A DNA stretch of 64,000 bases, from positions 83,500,846 through 83,564,845 of the forward strand of contig NC_061862.1 of the NCBI RefSeq assembly GCF_907164915.1. The letters are read 5' to 3'. The position numbers and the translations under genes were made by a program. Each line of letters opens with the position of its first letter. The stretch's first letter is position 1. The notes under the pieces were generated by a model, which did no database searches, had not been told where the DNA came from, and saw nothing but the letters and a program-made list of their open reading frames with translations. The stretch comes from Impatiens glandulifera. Taxonomy: Eukaryota; Streptophyta; Magnoliopsida; Ericales; Balsaminaceae. Shown piece after piece: positions 43,977 to 56,759 of the stretch.

Positions 43977-45810
43977 CTAGACTTGAATAAGTCGGATCAC
44001 TTTCCCGGTAAAGGTTCTAATAATGTTTGGTTTAACCTCTTGCTGTTTGCCCAAGAGTGCCTTGTGTCGTGGTGATGAAGATTTTTGATTTGTTTTAGTT
44101 ACATGTGTTTTGGTTTGTTTTTCTCCTGACCGATTGGCTTTCCTTCTCTCAGGATGTAGCCATTTCTCCGAGTCAGTTGGACTTACATATTTTAATTCCG
44201 GTTTTAGGACAGTTTTCCGCCTCACTGTTGGTTGAAGAGCTCTTGACAAATCTTACGAAAGGAATATTGTCTTTTGTGAGTTTCATCCCGTTAGAGTTGT
44301 TTGATTTGGCGGATTTGTTTTCTTTGTATCCGATACCAAATTTACATTTAGGGTACCTTTTATGTTTGCACATCTGATTTACGGCTTCACGGGATCTTTC
44401 CCAAGCAGCCGTAATATATTGTGTTCGTTCATTTTCTTCGGTTGCCGGTTGAACTATCTCCTCATTTTCTAAGGATAGTCCAGCCGGTTCATATACCGTG
44501 GTTTCGCATGGCTCACCAGCGGTACCACTTGACTCTCCGATTTCATGTTCTAACCGAGTCGTTATATATGCAGATATGTTTCTGAACTCAGCGCCCATTT
44601 CGTTGAGTGCAGAAATCAGATCTTCCTTAGTAAATTCATAAGAAGAGAAATAAAATATCTCTTCTTCGTTTGACATGAAGTAGGTTACTCTTTCTTCATC
44701 ATTTTCGTTGTCGGAATATGCCCATTCGCTTCCACCATCGGATGCGATGAGTGCCTTTCGTATTTCTTTTCCTTCATCGGCTTGTTGGTTATCGTTCCTT
44801 CGGTAATCGTTTCTTTGGTTTTCATTCCTCCGGTAGTCGTTTCCTTGATAGTTGTTGCCCTGATAGTTGTTGCCTTGATAGTTGTTATTTTGGTAGTTAT
44901 TTCCCGGTTTTCGGTCGTCTCTTCTTGGTTTCCTGCATTCCGACCTGAAATGTCCAAAACCGTCACAGTTATAACATCTTTTATTAGATTTATCAATGTA
45001 ATTATAATTGAAGTTGTTGTTCGATGGTGGTTGATTCTTCTTCATGAATCTCCCGAATTTCTATGCTAGTATTGCCATCACGTCTTCACTGATTTGGTCA
45101 GCGTTTTTAACGGGAGCCGGAACGGTTGATACGTGGACCGCAGGTTCCACCGAAGTAACCAGAGCTCTGGTTGTGGTTAACGTTGATGCTTCGTCTTCGA
45201 TTCGAGACTTTATCTCGAACTCGTATGCTTTCAGATCCTCAAACACATCGTACAGCTTCATCTGCCCGAGGTTGCTTGACTCACTCATCACCATGGTCTT
45301 GATATCCCAAGTGCTCGGTAGTGATCTTAAGGCTTTGATGATTATCTCCCGGTTGTCGTATCTTTTTCCGAGTATCTATAGTTCGTTGACCACACTGGTG
45401 AACCGGTTACTGAACTCTTTCATGTTTTCTCCCGGTTTCATCATGATGTTCTCATATTTTTGAGTTGCCACCAATGTTTTGTTTTCTTTTGTTCTTTCAT
45501 TTCCTTCATGGATCTGAATGATCGTTTCCCAGGCTTCCTTTGCATTTTGACAATCTGAGATTTTGTTCAGTGTGTTGTCATCTATTGTCTTGTAGATGTG
45601 TCTCATGCAATGCTTGTCCATGTTACTTCTTCTCCGATCTTCAGTCGTCCATGCATCTATCTCCTTGTTGATCCTTATCGGTCCTTCCTTCAGAACCCTA
45701 CTCATCTCATCATCCAGCGTAATCAGATGTAGATACATCTGTTTCTTCCAGTTGTTAAACGCTTCACTGTTTAGCATCGGTGGCTTATCGTTGTGGGTCA
45801 TGCTTCTCAT
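43977..45810 (-). pseudogene. gag: Gag of copia element 1
   Basis: Starts ATG at 45810. Conserved gag segments WKKQMYLHLITLDDEMSRVL, EAWETIIQIHEG, FSNRFTSVVNEL and LRSLPSTWDIKT are followed by a knuckle CYNCDGFGHFRSEC and a long Asn/Gln/Arg-rich NNYQGN repeat stretch. The frame is cut by TAG at 45376 and 45061 (Gln in element 2), a frameshift near 44215 and TAG at 43977 (Trp in element 2). The knuckle protein would package element RNA. Confidence 0.88.
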
Positions 45811-45838
45811 CTTCTTCGGTTGTTTGAGTGTTAAGAAC

Positions 45839-45853
45839 CTGGCTCTGATACCA
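45839..45853 (-). other. Primer-binding site of copia element 1
   Basis: Minus strand TGGTATCAGAGCCAG, two bases after the 5' LTR. Initiator tRNA-Met type. Confidence 0.85.
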
Positions 45854-45855
45854 CT

Positions 45856-47061
45856 TGTTAGGATCGGGATCGCCCTTGGGGGACCGGGGTTCCGATTTGA
45901 AGGGTTGACCGCTTACAACACAATACACACTCTGATTGGTGATAGTCCGATTAGAGACTAAAATATTTTCTTAACACCGCGCAAGCTGTCACAGACTCTT
46001 GAACCGAGTTAAAGGGAGGAAATGTCTATTTCAGCTTGAAGCAACACAAAAGACTTGATTTTGATGAGATTAATAAGGGATCGATTAGAGAAGATAGATA
46101 GACTGGTTTGGTTAATGAAGAAGGTTATGTTTCGGTTTGATTTGAGGTAAATGATAGTTCAGTTTAGAGTGATTCAGCCGGTAATAAAGCGAAATAACAA
46201 GAGACAAGATTTTTTATGGATGTTTGAAGCAAACCCTCCTACGTCACCCCTTCTTCTCAGATTATGAAAAGGATCTCCGCTAACTTGAATGTTACAACAC
46301 TCACACAATGTCGGACGAGCCTTAATCGCTACTCGTCGGTTACACCACTTCACTCTGATGTAATACAAATAACTCAATACAATAACAACGCTTTCAGTAA
46401 ATGAAACAGCTATTTAGGATCGCGCGTGAGATTTTTTCTCTCTCTTAAAAATCAGAACCATATTAAATGAAGTCTTTTCGTCTTCCTTTTATAGTGAATA
46501 ATGTCCTAACGGTCATTTTCTTCTCTCTCCGTAGGATTGGTCATTCTGAAGCCACGCTGGTTCAGATATGTTGCGTGCACGTTTCACCTTTATGAACACT
46601 TGGCAAGCATGCATGCACCGATCAGGTATTGATGACGTGAGCGGCTTGCAGTTTTGGACACATGGCAAACGTGCACGTTCCGGCTGTCTGATTCAGATTT
46701 TGCTTCGGATCTTGGATAAGCAGATCATCATTGTTTTTGTAGCATGCTTCTGATCCGGATCTTATCTTCTTGCATTTCCCAAGAAGCATCTATTTCGTCA
46801 TATTACATTATCTTATATTTCGAAGTTTCCGATTGATCTTTTCGTAATATGATCTGACTGGAATTGAGAGCTTTCTTGCTAGCCGGTCTGGTTGAGATGT
46901 TGAAGTCGGTTCCTCTTGATCATGACTTGATCATTTGGAGCCGGATTACTTTGGTATATTCTCCAGCCGGTTTATGCGGCCTGATCTGTTCCTGCACATG
47001 AAAGTTGAGACTAATTAAGTTCTTACGCCAATTAAAATTAACCTACTTAATTTTTCTAACA
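45856..47061 (-). repeat. 5' LTR of copia element 1
   Basis: On the + strand it runs TGTTAGGATCGGG to TTTTTCTAACA, 1206 bases. Minus-strand TATA sequence CTATAAAAG at 46486-46494. The outer end abuts the Ogre LTR at 47062. Confidence 0.88.
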
Positions 47062-48700
47062 CATTATTACAGTTACTTAGAAATCATCCAATCATGTATA
47101 CAAACATGTAATACAACTAATTGAACCAACAAAATCAGATTAAAAGCAAGAACACATAATTCTAAAAATCAAATTTTCAAGCTTTTTTTTTCTCAATTTT
47201 CAGTTTGATGAAACATGATCAAAATTTGATTACATTTGTATATAAATCATTCAAACATGTAAACAAACATGTATAACAACTATCTGTAACAACAAATCCA
47301 GATTTAAACCAAGAACACAACATTTCAAAAAAAAAAATCCAATTTCAAACTGATTTTGCACAATTCTGTTCTAGGTTGATTTGATCGGTTTTCTTTCAAC
47401 AAAAAACTTACACATGATATATCTAATGATTCTCTACAAAGAAATCACACATTCAAGCAATAAAACATGACCAAAGTGACCAAACAAGAAAATTTGAAGA
47501 AATTCAAAATTTTGAATTACGAATCGAAAATCAAGGCGTCTGAAATCATACCAATAGCTGGAAAACATTCCTGGGCAGTATTGGAAGTGATCCAGAAGCC
47601 TGGATCGAAGCTTGGTTCACCGGAGAAAGTTTTGTAGAAAACTGTTCTTGGTTGGAAATTGCAAGTCTTCGATTGAGGCGATTTGATGTGTAATTTACAG
47701 TTATTGTTTGGTGGATTGGTAGTAGATGGGTAGGAGACTATTTATAGTGCTCGAATGTCGACTATAGAAAGCCAATTTGAGTCGTCTTTGATCGTTGACG
47801 TTTTTATCCCTAATTTGTGGCAGTCTTATCCCGGGGAAGATAAGGATTCTAGATTAGGGGAAACATAGGCGTTGACGAGGGGATCACGTGGGCGAAAAAT
47901 AAACGGATTTGATCGCATGTGGACGAAGCTAGATCTTCTGGAAGAAACGTGCCGGCGAGGTCGCGATTCCGGCGACTCCTGTGTCCCAGCGAAGAAGTTG
48001 AACAAAACGAAGTCGTTTTGAGTAACGGAACGCCGAGTTCCGTCTAGTTTCGTTAGCGGTCAGCCTGGTTGACTAACGGGGTTAGTTTGTCCCGTTAGTT
48101 GATCCGGTGCGGGCGCGCGCGCGTGGTTCCGGAACAGTTGGGTGTTTGGCGCTCTCTGGGCTGTAGGATGATATATGGGCGCTCATCTGATGGTCCAAGA
48201 TCCTGATGGAATGTTTTAAACATAAAATCAACCACACAGGATTATGAAATTTTAAAGTTTTTTAAAAGATTATTAAAAATCGAATTTAATTCCTTTTAAA
48301 TCCATTGTTTCACCAAAAATTTCACAAAAAATATTTTTAGAATCATAATAACAATTATGATCATGTTTTATTTTTTTGGGAATTTTGGGGTATTTTATTT
48401 AATTGGTTTAAGTCATGAATTAAACATAAATCATGAATAAATCCTAATTAAATATTTTTAACCCCTTCCTCGGTCTAATTTGGGTAAAATATATACAAAT
48501 ATTTTATCCTCAAATTAATTTTGGAATTTAGGAAAGTTTCCTTAATTAAGGTTTAATTATCACAATAATTAATCCTTAATTAGGTTTTAATTTTTTCTTT
48601 TAAGTTATTTTGAATATATAAATCCAAAACACTATTTTAATATTATTAAACATAATAATATTATTTTGCAAATAGGGTAAGTCAAATTTTTATGCTTACA
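47062..48700 (-). repeat. 5' LTR of the Ogre/TAT-like element, outer segment
   Basis: It matches 2357-3386 and 6803-7389 without the nested gypsy element, so it shows the empty gypsy target (GTGCGGGCGCGC near 48109). It ends ATGCTTACA before ATGGT. TATA box CTATAAATAG at 47738-47747 (minus). Confidence 0.9.
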
Positions 48701-48705
48701 ATGGT
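48701..48705. repeat. Right target-site duplication ATGGT
   Basis: Partner of 630-634. The same bases follow the duplicated LTR end at 53748-53752. Confidence 0.85.
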
Positions 48706-50086
48706 TGAGTCAATTGATGGTGAAAGAAACATCCACATGAACAATGACAATTCAAATTAAAGATAAAGGGAACAATTTCAGAAACTCTTTATTTAGAAAC
48801 AAACATTTATGACATATGCCCATATAATAAATTTATTTGGGGAGAATAATTAAAGAACTACAACTTATATACGGAATAAGTTTCAACTAAAACAACTAAT
48901 AAATTCTTTTGGGGTTGTACAGTTAAGGTTATGCCTTATAGGCTTAAAGAGAATAAATTGGACTAAAGAATTGTTAGATATTTTAAAAGGTCTAGAGACA
49001 AATTTAATCTCATAAGTATTTCAAGATTAGTCTTAAAAATAAATAAATTTAAAAGACTCCTTAAATAAGAGTCTAATGAATGCTCAAGATTATATGAATC
49101 AAAAGAAATTAAGTATATTTATGATGTTTGACAAATACTTGAAGGATCCTTGTTTGGATCATTAAGAAAGCAACCAAACAAGTAATGTAAAATTTTAAGA
49201 ACAAAATATTACATACTCATATAGTGAATCGAATTGGATAGAGATCATTTGGTATTTTGATTCGAATTTTGTTGGATACCAAAACAGTCAGAAATTCTTG
49301 GCACATAATTTTAGTTTAATTATTATTTTAAAGAATTAATTCTTGTAAGAGTGTTAAGCAAACACTCGAATTATTCTAACATTATGACAGGATTTATTTT
49401 GTGTTTGTGGGGGTTTCAAATTATGAATGATATAGAAAAGTCAATAGAGATACTACGTGGCAATAATCTACAGTTCTTTTATTTTAAGAGTAATATGAGT
49501 TCGACTAAGTCGAACTATTAGAAAATTAAAGAATTCATAATATTTAGTTATCTATTTGAATATTTGGACAAACTCTAAAATTACGGATTAGTAATCTAAA
49601 TATTTAATATTTGAGATCTTTCATGATCATATTGTTCATATGGATATTACATATTTAGACGATATACAGTTTTAGTGTGAGTTTGTATCGTAATGCTTGT
49701 ATAGATATAATTTGAAATTTATGTACACAATAAAGAATCAGCTTCTAAAGAAATTAAAGATTCAGTTTAAAAAAACCAAGATTATAAAGTTATTCAGATT
49801 GATCTCTATAAGGAATAAAGGAGGACCAGTTGGTATTAGACATGTTAAAGATCGCACTACATGTTAATCCACACTACACACCCATATTTAATCTATGTCA
49901 TTTGATTAAATTGATATATGTGACTATTGAGGGTTTAGTTACGAACTAATGTAACAAAAACCGCTTTAATCCTATGTTTATATAATTGATGGACGTGATT
50001 GATATAGATGTATTTGGAAATGATAACAACATTTTTGAGCTCTTAAGGTTATAATATACAATTGAAGGAAATATATATATATGACC
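48706..50086. other. AT-rich right flank, no gene, possibly decayed copia interior
   Basis: No usable reading frame on either strand. It ends in a purine tract (50087-50097) just before an LTR-like sequence, so it may be the last part of an old copia element (inference). Confidence 0.4.
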
Positions 50087-50641
50087 CAAGTGGGAGATTT
50101 TTGGAATTATTTCTAATATTTGAGTACATATATTATTTAATAATTGTATATTAGTTGTTATCATAATAAAGATTAAAGCCCAATTACAGTGATCTATTAA
50201 AGTATAGATTTTATGGGCTTATTTAACATCTATAATAAATATGGGGATATATTTGTGTAGAAGCAGATATACCATTTATTATTTCGTTGATGGACCGAAT
50301 AATAAATGGGTATATTAGGCTAGGTCACAAATAGTTTATTTTCATTTCTCAAGAACATTTAAGAAGACTATCGATATAGGGTTGGAAGAATTAAACCCCT
50401 CCCACATCAGATATTAAAATCCAGGTCACCCACATCAGACATTACGATCCAGATCCAGATCTAGAACAAGAAAATCCAAGATCAAGAGAAGATTTAAAGA
50501 ATAACGAAGAACGACTTAATAAATTGTTATGCATTACAAATTCAGGTACATTTCCGCAATTTATGTTTATCTCAATTTATCGACATAGAGTATAATGATT
50601 ATAGTCTTAAGAAATAAAGATTTAGATTAAAGATTCTAACA
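50087..50641 (+). repeat. Relic polypurine tract and copia LTR
   Basis: CCAAGTGGGAGATTT, a typical copia 3' tract, is followed by TTGGAATTATTTC (a decayed TGTTGGAAT start) and, 540 bases later, TCTAACA at 50641. The first part is repeated at 55145-55418 as part of the duplication. Confidence 0.4.
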
Positions 50642-51550
50642 TGAAAGCCTTGAACAATACAAGATTTCAAGTTATTCAATAAATGTCAAGATCTATTTCA
50701 AATTGAAAAGCTAAATGAAACGGTTATACACTGTGATTTTTAAAATTTTTATCAACTAGAATTAAACCTACGTACCCATCTACTCTCACATCAAAATCCA
50801 GATCGCTGTAAAGTGAGAATCCAACTACTATTAATGACTTGAATTCACAGTCTTCAAATCTTTTTATTTAAAGTTAGAACCTAACCTGAACCCACTGTTA
50901 TTATCAATGGCCTTAATTATCTTAATTAACTCATTAAGTATAATAAAATATCAAATCTAAATGTACGGTGTTACTTTGGACATTTCAATGTAATGCTTTA
51001 TAAAATGTACATTTAGTTAACTCCTATGGCCTGTTTGGTTTCATGAAGGGAAATAGCAAAACAAGATTTTCTTGTTATTTCTTTACATGAATAGAAATTG
51101 AAATATTATTGCATTTTATTTTAATAAAAATTGAAATATTATTACATTTTATTTTAATAATTTTTATTCCGCTCTTCATTCTTTATCTTGTTCCTCCACT
51201 TCCTCAAAGAGGAGGAGAGTAAGACTGTTAGATTTTATTAATATTTAGACACGAAGAGGACTGAACAACGAAAATCAACTAAAAGAATTAATCTTTTCAA
51301 AATATAGGACATAACAGAACATGTGAATATTATCCCTACTGCAAAATTTCTAAAATACTCAGAATTTGATTGACCCAGTACCTTCAAAATAACCGGTTTG
51401 TAAAATTATGAATTTTGAGTATAATATTGATATTGACCAAAATATACAAAATAATTATTTCAAGGCTTGTTTTTGCACCCCAAACATCATTTTTCATAAA
51501 ACACTCGGAATTTGGGAGACTTGATACATTCAGATTAACCGGTTCTAAAA
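50642..51550. other. Spacer between duplication copies, no gene seen
   Basis: AT-rich, mixed sequence without open frames. AACCGGTT-type words near 51390 and 51535 recall the copia elements, but no alignable segment was found. Confidence 0.4.
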
Positions 51551-54500
51551 AATAATGTCCTAACGGTCATTTTCTTCTCTCTCCGTAGGATTGGTCATTC
51601 TGAAGCCACGCCGGTTCAGATATGTTGTGTGCATGTTTCACCTTTATGAACACTTGGCAAGCATGCATGCACCGATCAGGTATTGATGACGTGAGCGGCT
51701 TGCAGTTTTGGACACATGGCAGACGTGCACGTTCCGACTGTCTGATTCAGATTTTGCTTCGGATATTGGATAAGCAAATCATCATTGTTTTTGTAGCATG
51801 CTTCTGATCCGGATCTTATCTTCTTGCATTATCCCAAGAAGCATCTATTTCGTCATATTACGTCATCTTATATTTCGAAGTTTCCGGTTGATCTTTTCGT
51901 AATATGATCCGGCTGGAATTGAGAGCTTTCTTGCTAGCCGGTCTGGTTGAGATGTTGAAGTCGGTTCCTCTTGATCATGACTTGATCATTTGGAGCCGGA
52001 TTACTTTGGTATATTCTCCAGCCGGTTTATGCGGCCTGATCTGTTCCTGCACATGAAACTTGAGACTAATTAAGTTCTTACGCCAATTAAAATTAACCTA
52101 CTTAATTTTTCTAACACATTATTACAGTTACTTAGAAATCATCCAATCATGTATACAAACATGTAATACAACTAATTGAACCAACAAAATCAGATTAAAG
52201 GCAAGAACACATAATTCTAAAATTCAAATTTTCAAGCTTTTTTTTCTCAATTTTCAGTTTGATCAAACATGATCAAAATTTGATTACATTTGTATAGAAA
52301 TCATTCAAACATGTAAACAAACATGTATATCAACTATCTGGACCAACAAATCCAGATTTAAACAAAGAACACAACATTTCAAAAAAACAATTCCAATTTT
52401 GAAACTAATTTTTGCACAATTCTGTTCTAGTTTGATTTGATTGGTTTTGTTTCAACAAAAAACTTACACATGATATATATATAATGATTCTCTACAAAGA
52501 AATCACACATTCAAGCATAAAAACATGACCAAAGTGACCAAACAAGAAAATTTGAAGTAATTCAAAATTTTGAATTACGAATCGAAAATCAAGGCGTCTG
52601 GAATCATACCAATAGCTGGAAAACATTCCTGGGCAGTATTGGAAGTGATCCAGAAGCCTGGATCGAAGCTTGGCTCACCGGAGAAAGTTTTGCAGAAAAC
52701 TGTTCTTGGTCGGAAATTACAAGTCTTTGATTGAGGCGATTTGATGTGTAATTTACAGTTATTGTTTGGTGGATTGGTAGTAGATGGGTAGGAGACTATT
52801 TATAGTGCTCGAATGTCGACTATAGAAAGCCAATTTGAGTCGTCTTTGATCGTTGGCGTTCTTATCCCTAATTTGTGGCAGTCTTATCCCGGGGAAGATA
52901 AGGATTTTAGATTAGGGGAAACATTGGCGCTGACGAGGGGATCACGTGGGCGAAAAAATAAACGGATTTGTTCGCATGTGGACGAAGCTAGAGCTTCTGG
53001 AAGAAACGTGCCGGCGAGATCGCGATTCCGGCGACTCCTGTGTCCCAGCGAAGAAGTCGAACAAAACGAAGTCGTTTTGAGTAACGGAACTCCGAGTTCC
53101 GTCTTGTTCCGTTAGCAGTCAGCCTGGTTGACTAACGGGGTTAGTCTGTCCCGTTAGTTGATCCGGTGCGGGCGCGCGCGCGTGGTTCCGGAACAGTTGG
53201 GTGTTTGGCGCTCTCTGGGCTGTCGGATGATATATGGGCGCTCATCTGATGGTCCAGGATCCTGCTGGAAAGTTTTAAACATAAAATCAACCACACAGGA
53301 TTATGAAATTTTAAAGTTTTTTAAAAGATTATTAAAAATCGAATTTAATTCCTTTTAAATCCATTGTTTCACCAAAAATTTCACAAAAAATATTTTTAGA
53401 ATCATAATCATGTTTTATTTTTTGGGGAATTTTGGGGTATTTTATTTAATTGGTTTAAGTCATGAATTAAACATTAATCATGAATAAATCCTAATTAAAT
53501 ATTTTTAACCCCTTCCTCGGTCTAATTTGGGTAAAATATATACAAATATTTTATCCTCAAATTAATTTTGGAATTTAGGAAAGTTTCCTTAATTAAGGTT
53601 TAATTATCACAATAATTAATCCTTAATTAGGTTTTAATTTTTTCTTTTAAGTTATTTTGAATATAAAAATCCAAAACACTATTTTAATATTATTAAACAT
53701 AATAATATTATTTTGCAAATAGGGTAAGCCAATTTTTTATGCTTACAATGGTTGAGTCAATTGATGGTGAAAGAAACATCGACATGAACAATGACAATTC
53801 AAATTAAAGATAAGGGGAACAATTTCAGAAACTCTTTATTTAGAAACAAACATTTATGACATATGCTCATATAATAAATTTATTTGGAGAGAATAATTAA
53901 AGAACTACAACTTATCTACGGAATAAGTTTCAACTAAAACAACTAATAAATTCTTTTGGGGTTGTCTAGTTAAGGTTAGGCCTTATAGGCCTAAAGAGAA
54001 TAAATTGGACTAAAGAATTGTTAGATATTTTAAAAGGTCTAGAGACAAATTTAATCTCATAAGTATTTCAAGATTAGTCTTAAAAATAAATAAATTTAAA
54101 AGACTCCTTAAATAAGAGTCTAATGAATGCTCAAGATTATATGAATCAAAAGAAATTAAGTATATTTATGTTGTTTGACAAATACTTGAAGGATCCTGGT
54201 TTGGATCATTAAGAAAGAAACCAAACAAGTAATGTGAAATTTTAAGAACAAAATATTACATACTCATATAGTGAATCGAATTGGATAGAGATCATTTGGT
54301 ATTTTGATTCGAATTTCTTTGGATACCAAAACAGTCAGAAATTCTTGGCACATAATTTTAGATTAATTATTATTTTAAAGAATTAATTCTTGTTAGAGTG
54401 TTAAGCAAACACTCGAATTATTCTAACATTATGACAGGATTTATTTTGTGTTTGTGGGGGTTTCAAATTATGAATGATATAGAAAAGTCAATTAAGATAC

Positions 54501-55418
54501 TACGTGGCAATAATCTACAGTTCTTTTACTTTAAGAGTAATATGAGTTCGACTATGTCGAACTATTAGAAAATTTAAGAATTCATAATATTTAGTTATCT
54601 ATTCGAATATTTGGACAAACTCTAAAATTACGGATTAGTAATCTAAATATTTAATATTTGAGATCTTTCATGATCATATTGTTCATATGGATATTACATA
54701 TTTAGACGATATACAGTTTTAGTGTGAGTTTGTATTGTGATGCTTGTATAGATATAATTTGAAATTTATGTACACAATAAAGAATCAGCTTCTAAAGAAA
54801 TTAAAGATTCAGTTTTAAAAAAATCAAGATTATAAAGTTATTTAGATTGATCTCTATAAGGAATAAAGGATGACTAGTTGGTATTAGACATGTTAAAGAT
54901 TGCACTACATGTTAATCCACACTACACACCCATATTTAATCTATGTCATTTGATTAAATTGATATATGTGACTATTGAGGGTTTAGTTACGAACTAATGT
55001 AACAAAAATCGCTTTAATCCTATGTTTATATAATTGATGGACGTGATTGATATAGATGTATTTGGAAATGATAACAACATTTTTGAGCTCTTAAGGTTAT
55101 AATATACAATTGAAGGAAATATATATGACCAAAGTGGGAGATTTTTGGAATTATTTCTAATATTTGAGTACATATATTATTTAATAATTGTATATTAGTT
55201 GTTATCATAATAAAGATTAAAGCCCAATTACAGTGATCTATTAAAGTATAAAGTTTATGGGCTTATTTAGACATCTATAATAAATATGGGGATATATTTG
55301 TGTAGAAGCAGAAATACCATTTATTATTTCGTTGATTGACCGAATAATAAATGGGTATATTAGGGCTAGGTCACAAAAAGTTTATTTTCATTTCTCAAGA
55401 ACACTCAAGAAGACTATC
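51551..55418. repeat. Direct segmental duplication, copy 2
   Basis: It repeats 46497-50372 with few substitutions and small indels. It begins just past the copia TATA box (AATAATGTCC) and holds copia U3 (51551-52116), the Ogre LTR end (52117-53747), ATGGT (53748-53752) and the flank. It stops at GACTATC, where copia element 2 begins, so its true right end may lie beyond that element. Confidence 0.9.
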
Positions 55419-56713
55419 TGATAGAAAAATTAAGTAAGTTAATTTTCAAACCGGCAATACATTACAATTTTTGAATATTTATTCTAAATAATCAAAAAAG
55501 GAGAAATTGATAGAAAAATTAAGTATGTTAATTTTTAGAACTGGCCAGAAAAACTAAACAACTATTAACTTCTATGTGCAGGAACAGATCGAATTGTATA
55601 AACCGGCTGGAGCCTCATAAACCGGCTGAAGAATATTTCAAAGAAATCCAGTTCCAAGTGATCAAGTCAAGATCAGAGGAACCGGTTTTAACTCCTTCAA
55701 GATACCGGCTAGCAAAGACAAGTTTACATTCCAGCCGGACTATACTGTGTAAGAAACAACCGGAAACTACAATCTGCAGAGATGACGTAATATGACGAAA
55801 TAAACGTGTCTCGAAGAAATAAAAGAAGATAAGATTCGATCAGAAGCATGCGAGGAAAGCAATGATGATTTACTGATCCGACCTTGACAGCCGGATGGTG
55901 CATGCCTGACACGTGTTCGAATCTACAAACCGGTTACGTCATCTTATACTCAGAGGTGTCTGCATGCTTGCCAAGTGTTGAGGAAGCTGAAACGTGCAAG
56001 CAACCTCCCTGCACCGGCGTGACGCTGGATTAACCAATCCCACGGTGAGAGAAGAAAGTGACCGTTGGGATCATCTTTACTATAAAAAGAAGACGAAGCG
56101 ACCTCATTAATGGCGACACAAGTTACGAAAATCTTAGAGAGATAAAGAAAATCTTATGCGCGATCCAAAACCGGTGTGTCATAAACCGGAAGCTTTGTTT
56201 GTCTGTGTTCTGTTTTGTGTTGTGTATTACATCAAGAGTGAATTAGTGTAACCGGCGAGTAGCGAGTTAGGCTCGACCGGCATTGTAATTGTTGTAACTT
56301 TGAAAGTTAGTGGAGATCCTTCTCATAACCTGAGAAGAAGGGGTGACGTAGGAGAGTTTGCTCCGAACATCCATAAAAAATCTTGTCTCGTGCTATTTCC
56401 TTTATTTACTTCTTACTCACCTAACCTAACCACAAACCAAAACAATCTTACTCCTTATATCAAAAACCGGTCCACTCATATCTCTAAAATCGACTCCTCC
56501 TAAACATCATCTAAGTCGCATACGTTGCTTCAGACTGAAACAGACATTTCCGCCCTTGAACCCGGTTCAAGAGTCTGTGACAGTTTGCGAAGTGCTGAGA
56601 ACGGTTATAGTCTCTAACCGGACTATCACCAAAGTGTGTTGTGTGTTGTAAGAGGCCACCCTTCCTAAAACCGGAAACACCCCGGTCCTCCAAGGGCGTC
56701 CCCGATCCTAACA
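55419..56713 (+). repeat. 5' LTR of copia element 2
   Basis: From TGATAGAAAAATTAAG to GATCCTAACA, 1295 bases. The first 89 bases (55419-55507) are a tandem extra copy of the LTR tip plus a polypurine tract (AATCAAAAAAGGAGAAAT), and the tip repeats at 55508. Confidence 0.88.
56081..56088 (+). promoter_or_regulatory. TATA box of the copia element 2 LTR
   Basis: TATAAAAA preceded by CATCTTTAC; it matches the position of CTATAAAAG in the element 1 LTRs. Confidence 0.6.
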
Positions 56714-56715
56714 AG

Positions 56716-56731
56716 TGGTATCAGAGCGAGG
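56716..56731 (+). other. Primer-binding site of copia element 2
   Basis: TGGTATCAGAGCGAGG, two bases after the LTR. Initiator tRNA-Met type. Confidence 0.88.
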
Positions 56732-56759
56732 TTCTTAGCACTCAAGCAACCCAAAGAAG

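Larger units (their letters stand above)
30716..47061 (-). mobile_element. Sirevirus-like Ty1/copia element 1 with accessory genes
   Basis: The order on the minus strand is 5' LTR (45856-47061), tRNA-iMet primer site, gag with a CCHC knuckle, pol in protease-integrase-RT-RNase H order, a conserved spacer, three accessory genes, polypurine tracts and the 3' LTR (30740-34153). The gag type, primer site and extra genes after pol suggest the Sirevirus (SIRE/Maximus) lineage. All genes are broken. The outermost bases of the 3' LTR and about 635 bases of the target LTR are deleted, and a 22-base copy of ACACAATACACACTCTG sits at the junction. A solo LTR is nested in the 3' LTR. Confidence 0.88.
635..48700 (-). 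mobile_element. Ogre/TAT-like Ty3/gypsy element, swollen by nested insertions
   Basis: The LTRs begin and end with TGTAA...TTACA and are flanked by a perfect 5-bp duplication (ATGGT). The primer site TGGCGACTCTACTAGGGA lies 7 bases inside the 5' LTR on the minus strand; primer sites starting TGGCGACTC are typical of Ogre/TAT elements. Broken integrase and RNase H of TAT type lie at 13355-14745. Gag, protease and RT are not found; a tandem array of about 14.6 kb occupies their place. Three later insertions split it: a Ty3/gypsy element in the 3' LTR, a CACTA element in the 3' untranslated region, and a copia element in the 5' LTR. With the copia and gypsy insertions removed, its LTR is about 3.3 kb. 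It cannot encode its own mobility. Confidence 0.85.
46497..50372. repeat. Direct segmental duplication, copy 1
   Basis: Near-identical to 51551-55418. It contains the outer 565 bases of the copia 5' LTR, the Ogre 5' LTR end, the ATGGT site and 1.67 kb of flank. Confidence 0.9.

Noticed and set aside
44685..45463. Reading frames opposite or out of phase with copia gag
   Set aside because: They are shadows of the gag frame; residues such as TTIKATTIRATT come from the Asn/Gln-rich repeat read out of phase.
45839..45853. tRNA gene fragments (TGGTATCAGAGC at three places)
   Set aside because: Each lies directly inside an LTR and is a primer-binding site; no cloverleaf is present.
52813..53358. 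Host genes at 52813-53115 and 53158-53358
   Set aside because: Both lie within the duplicated Ogre LTR fragment and have no domain similarity.
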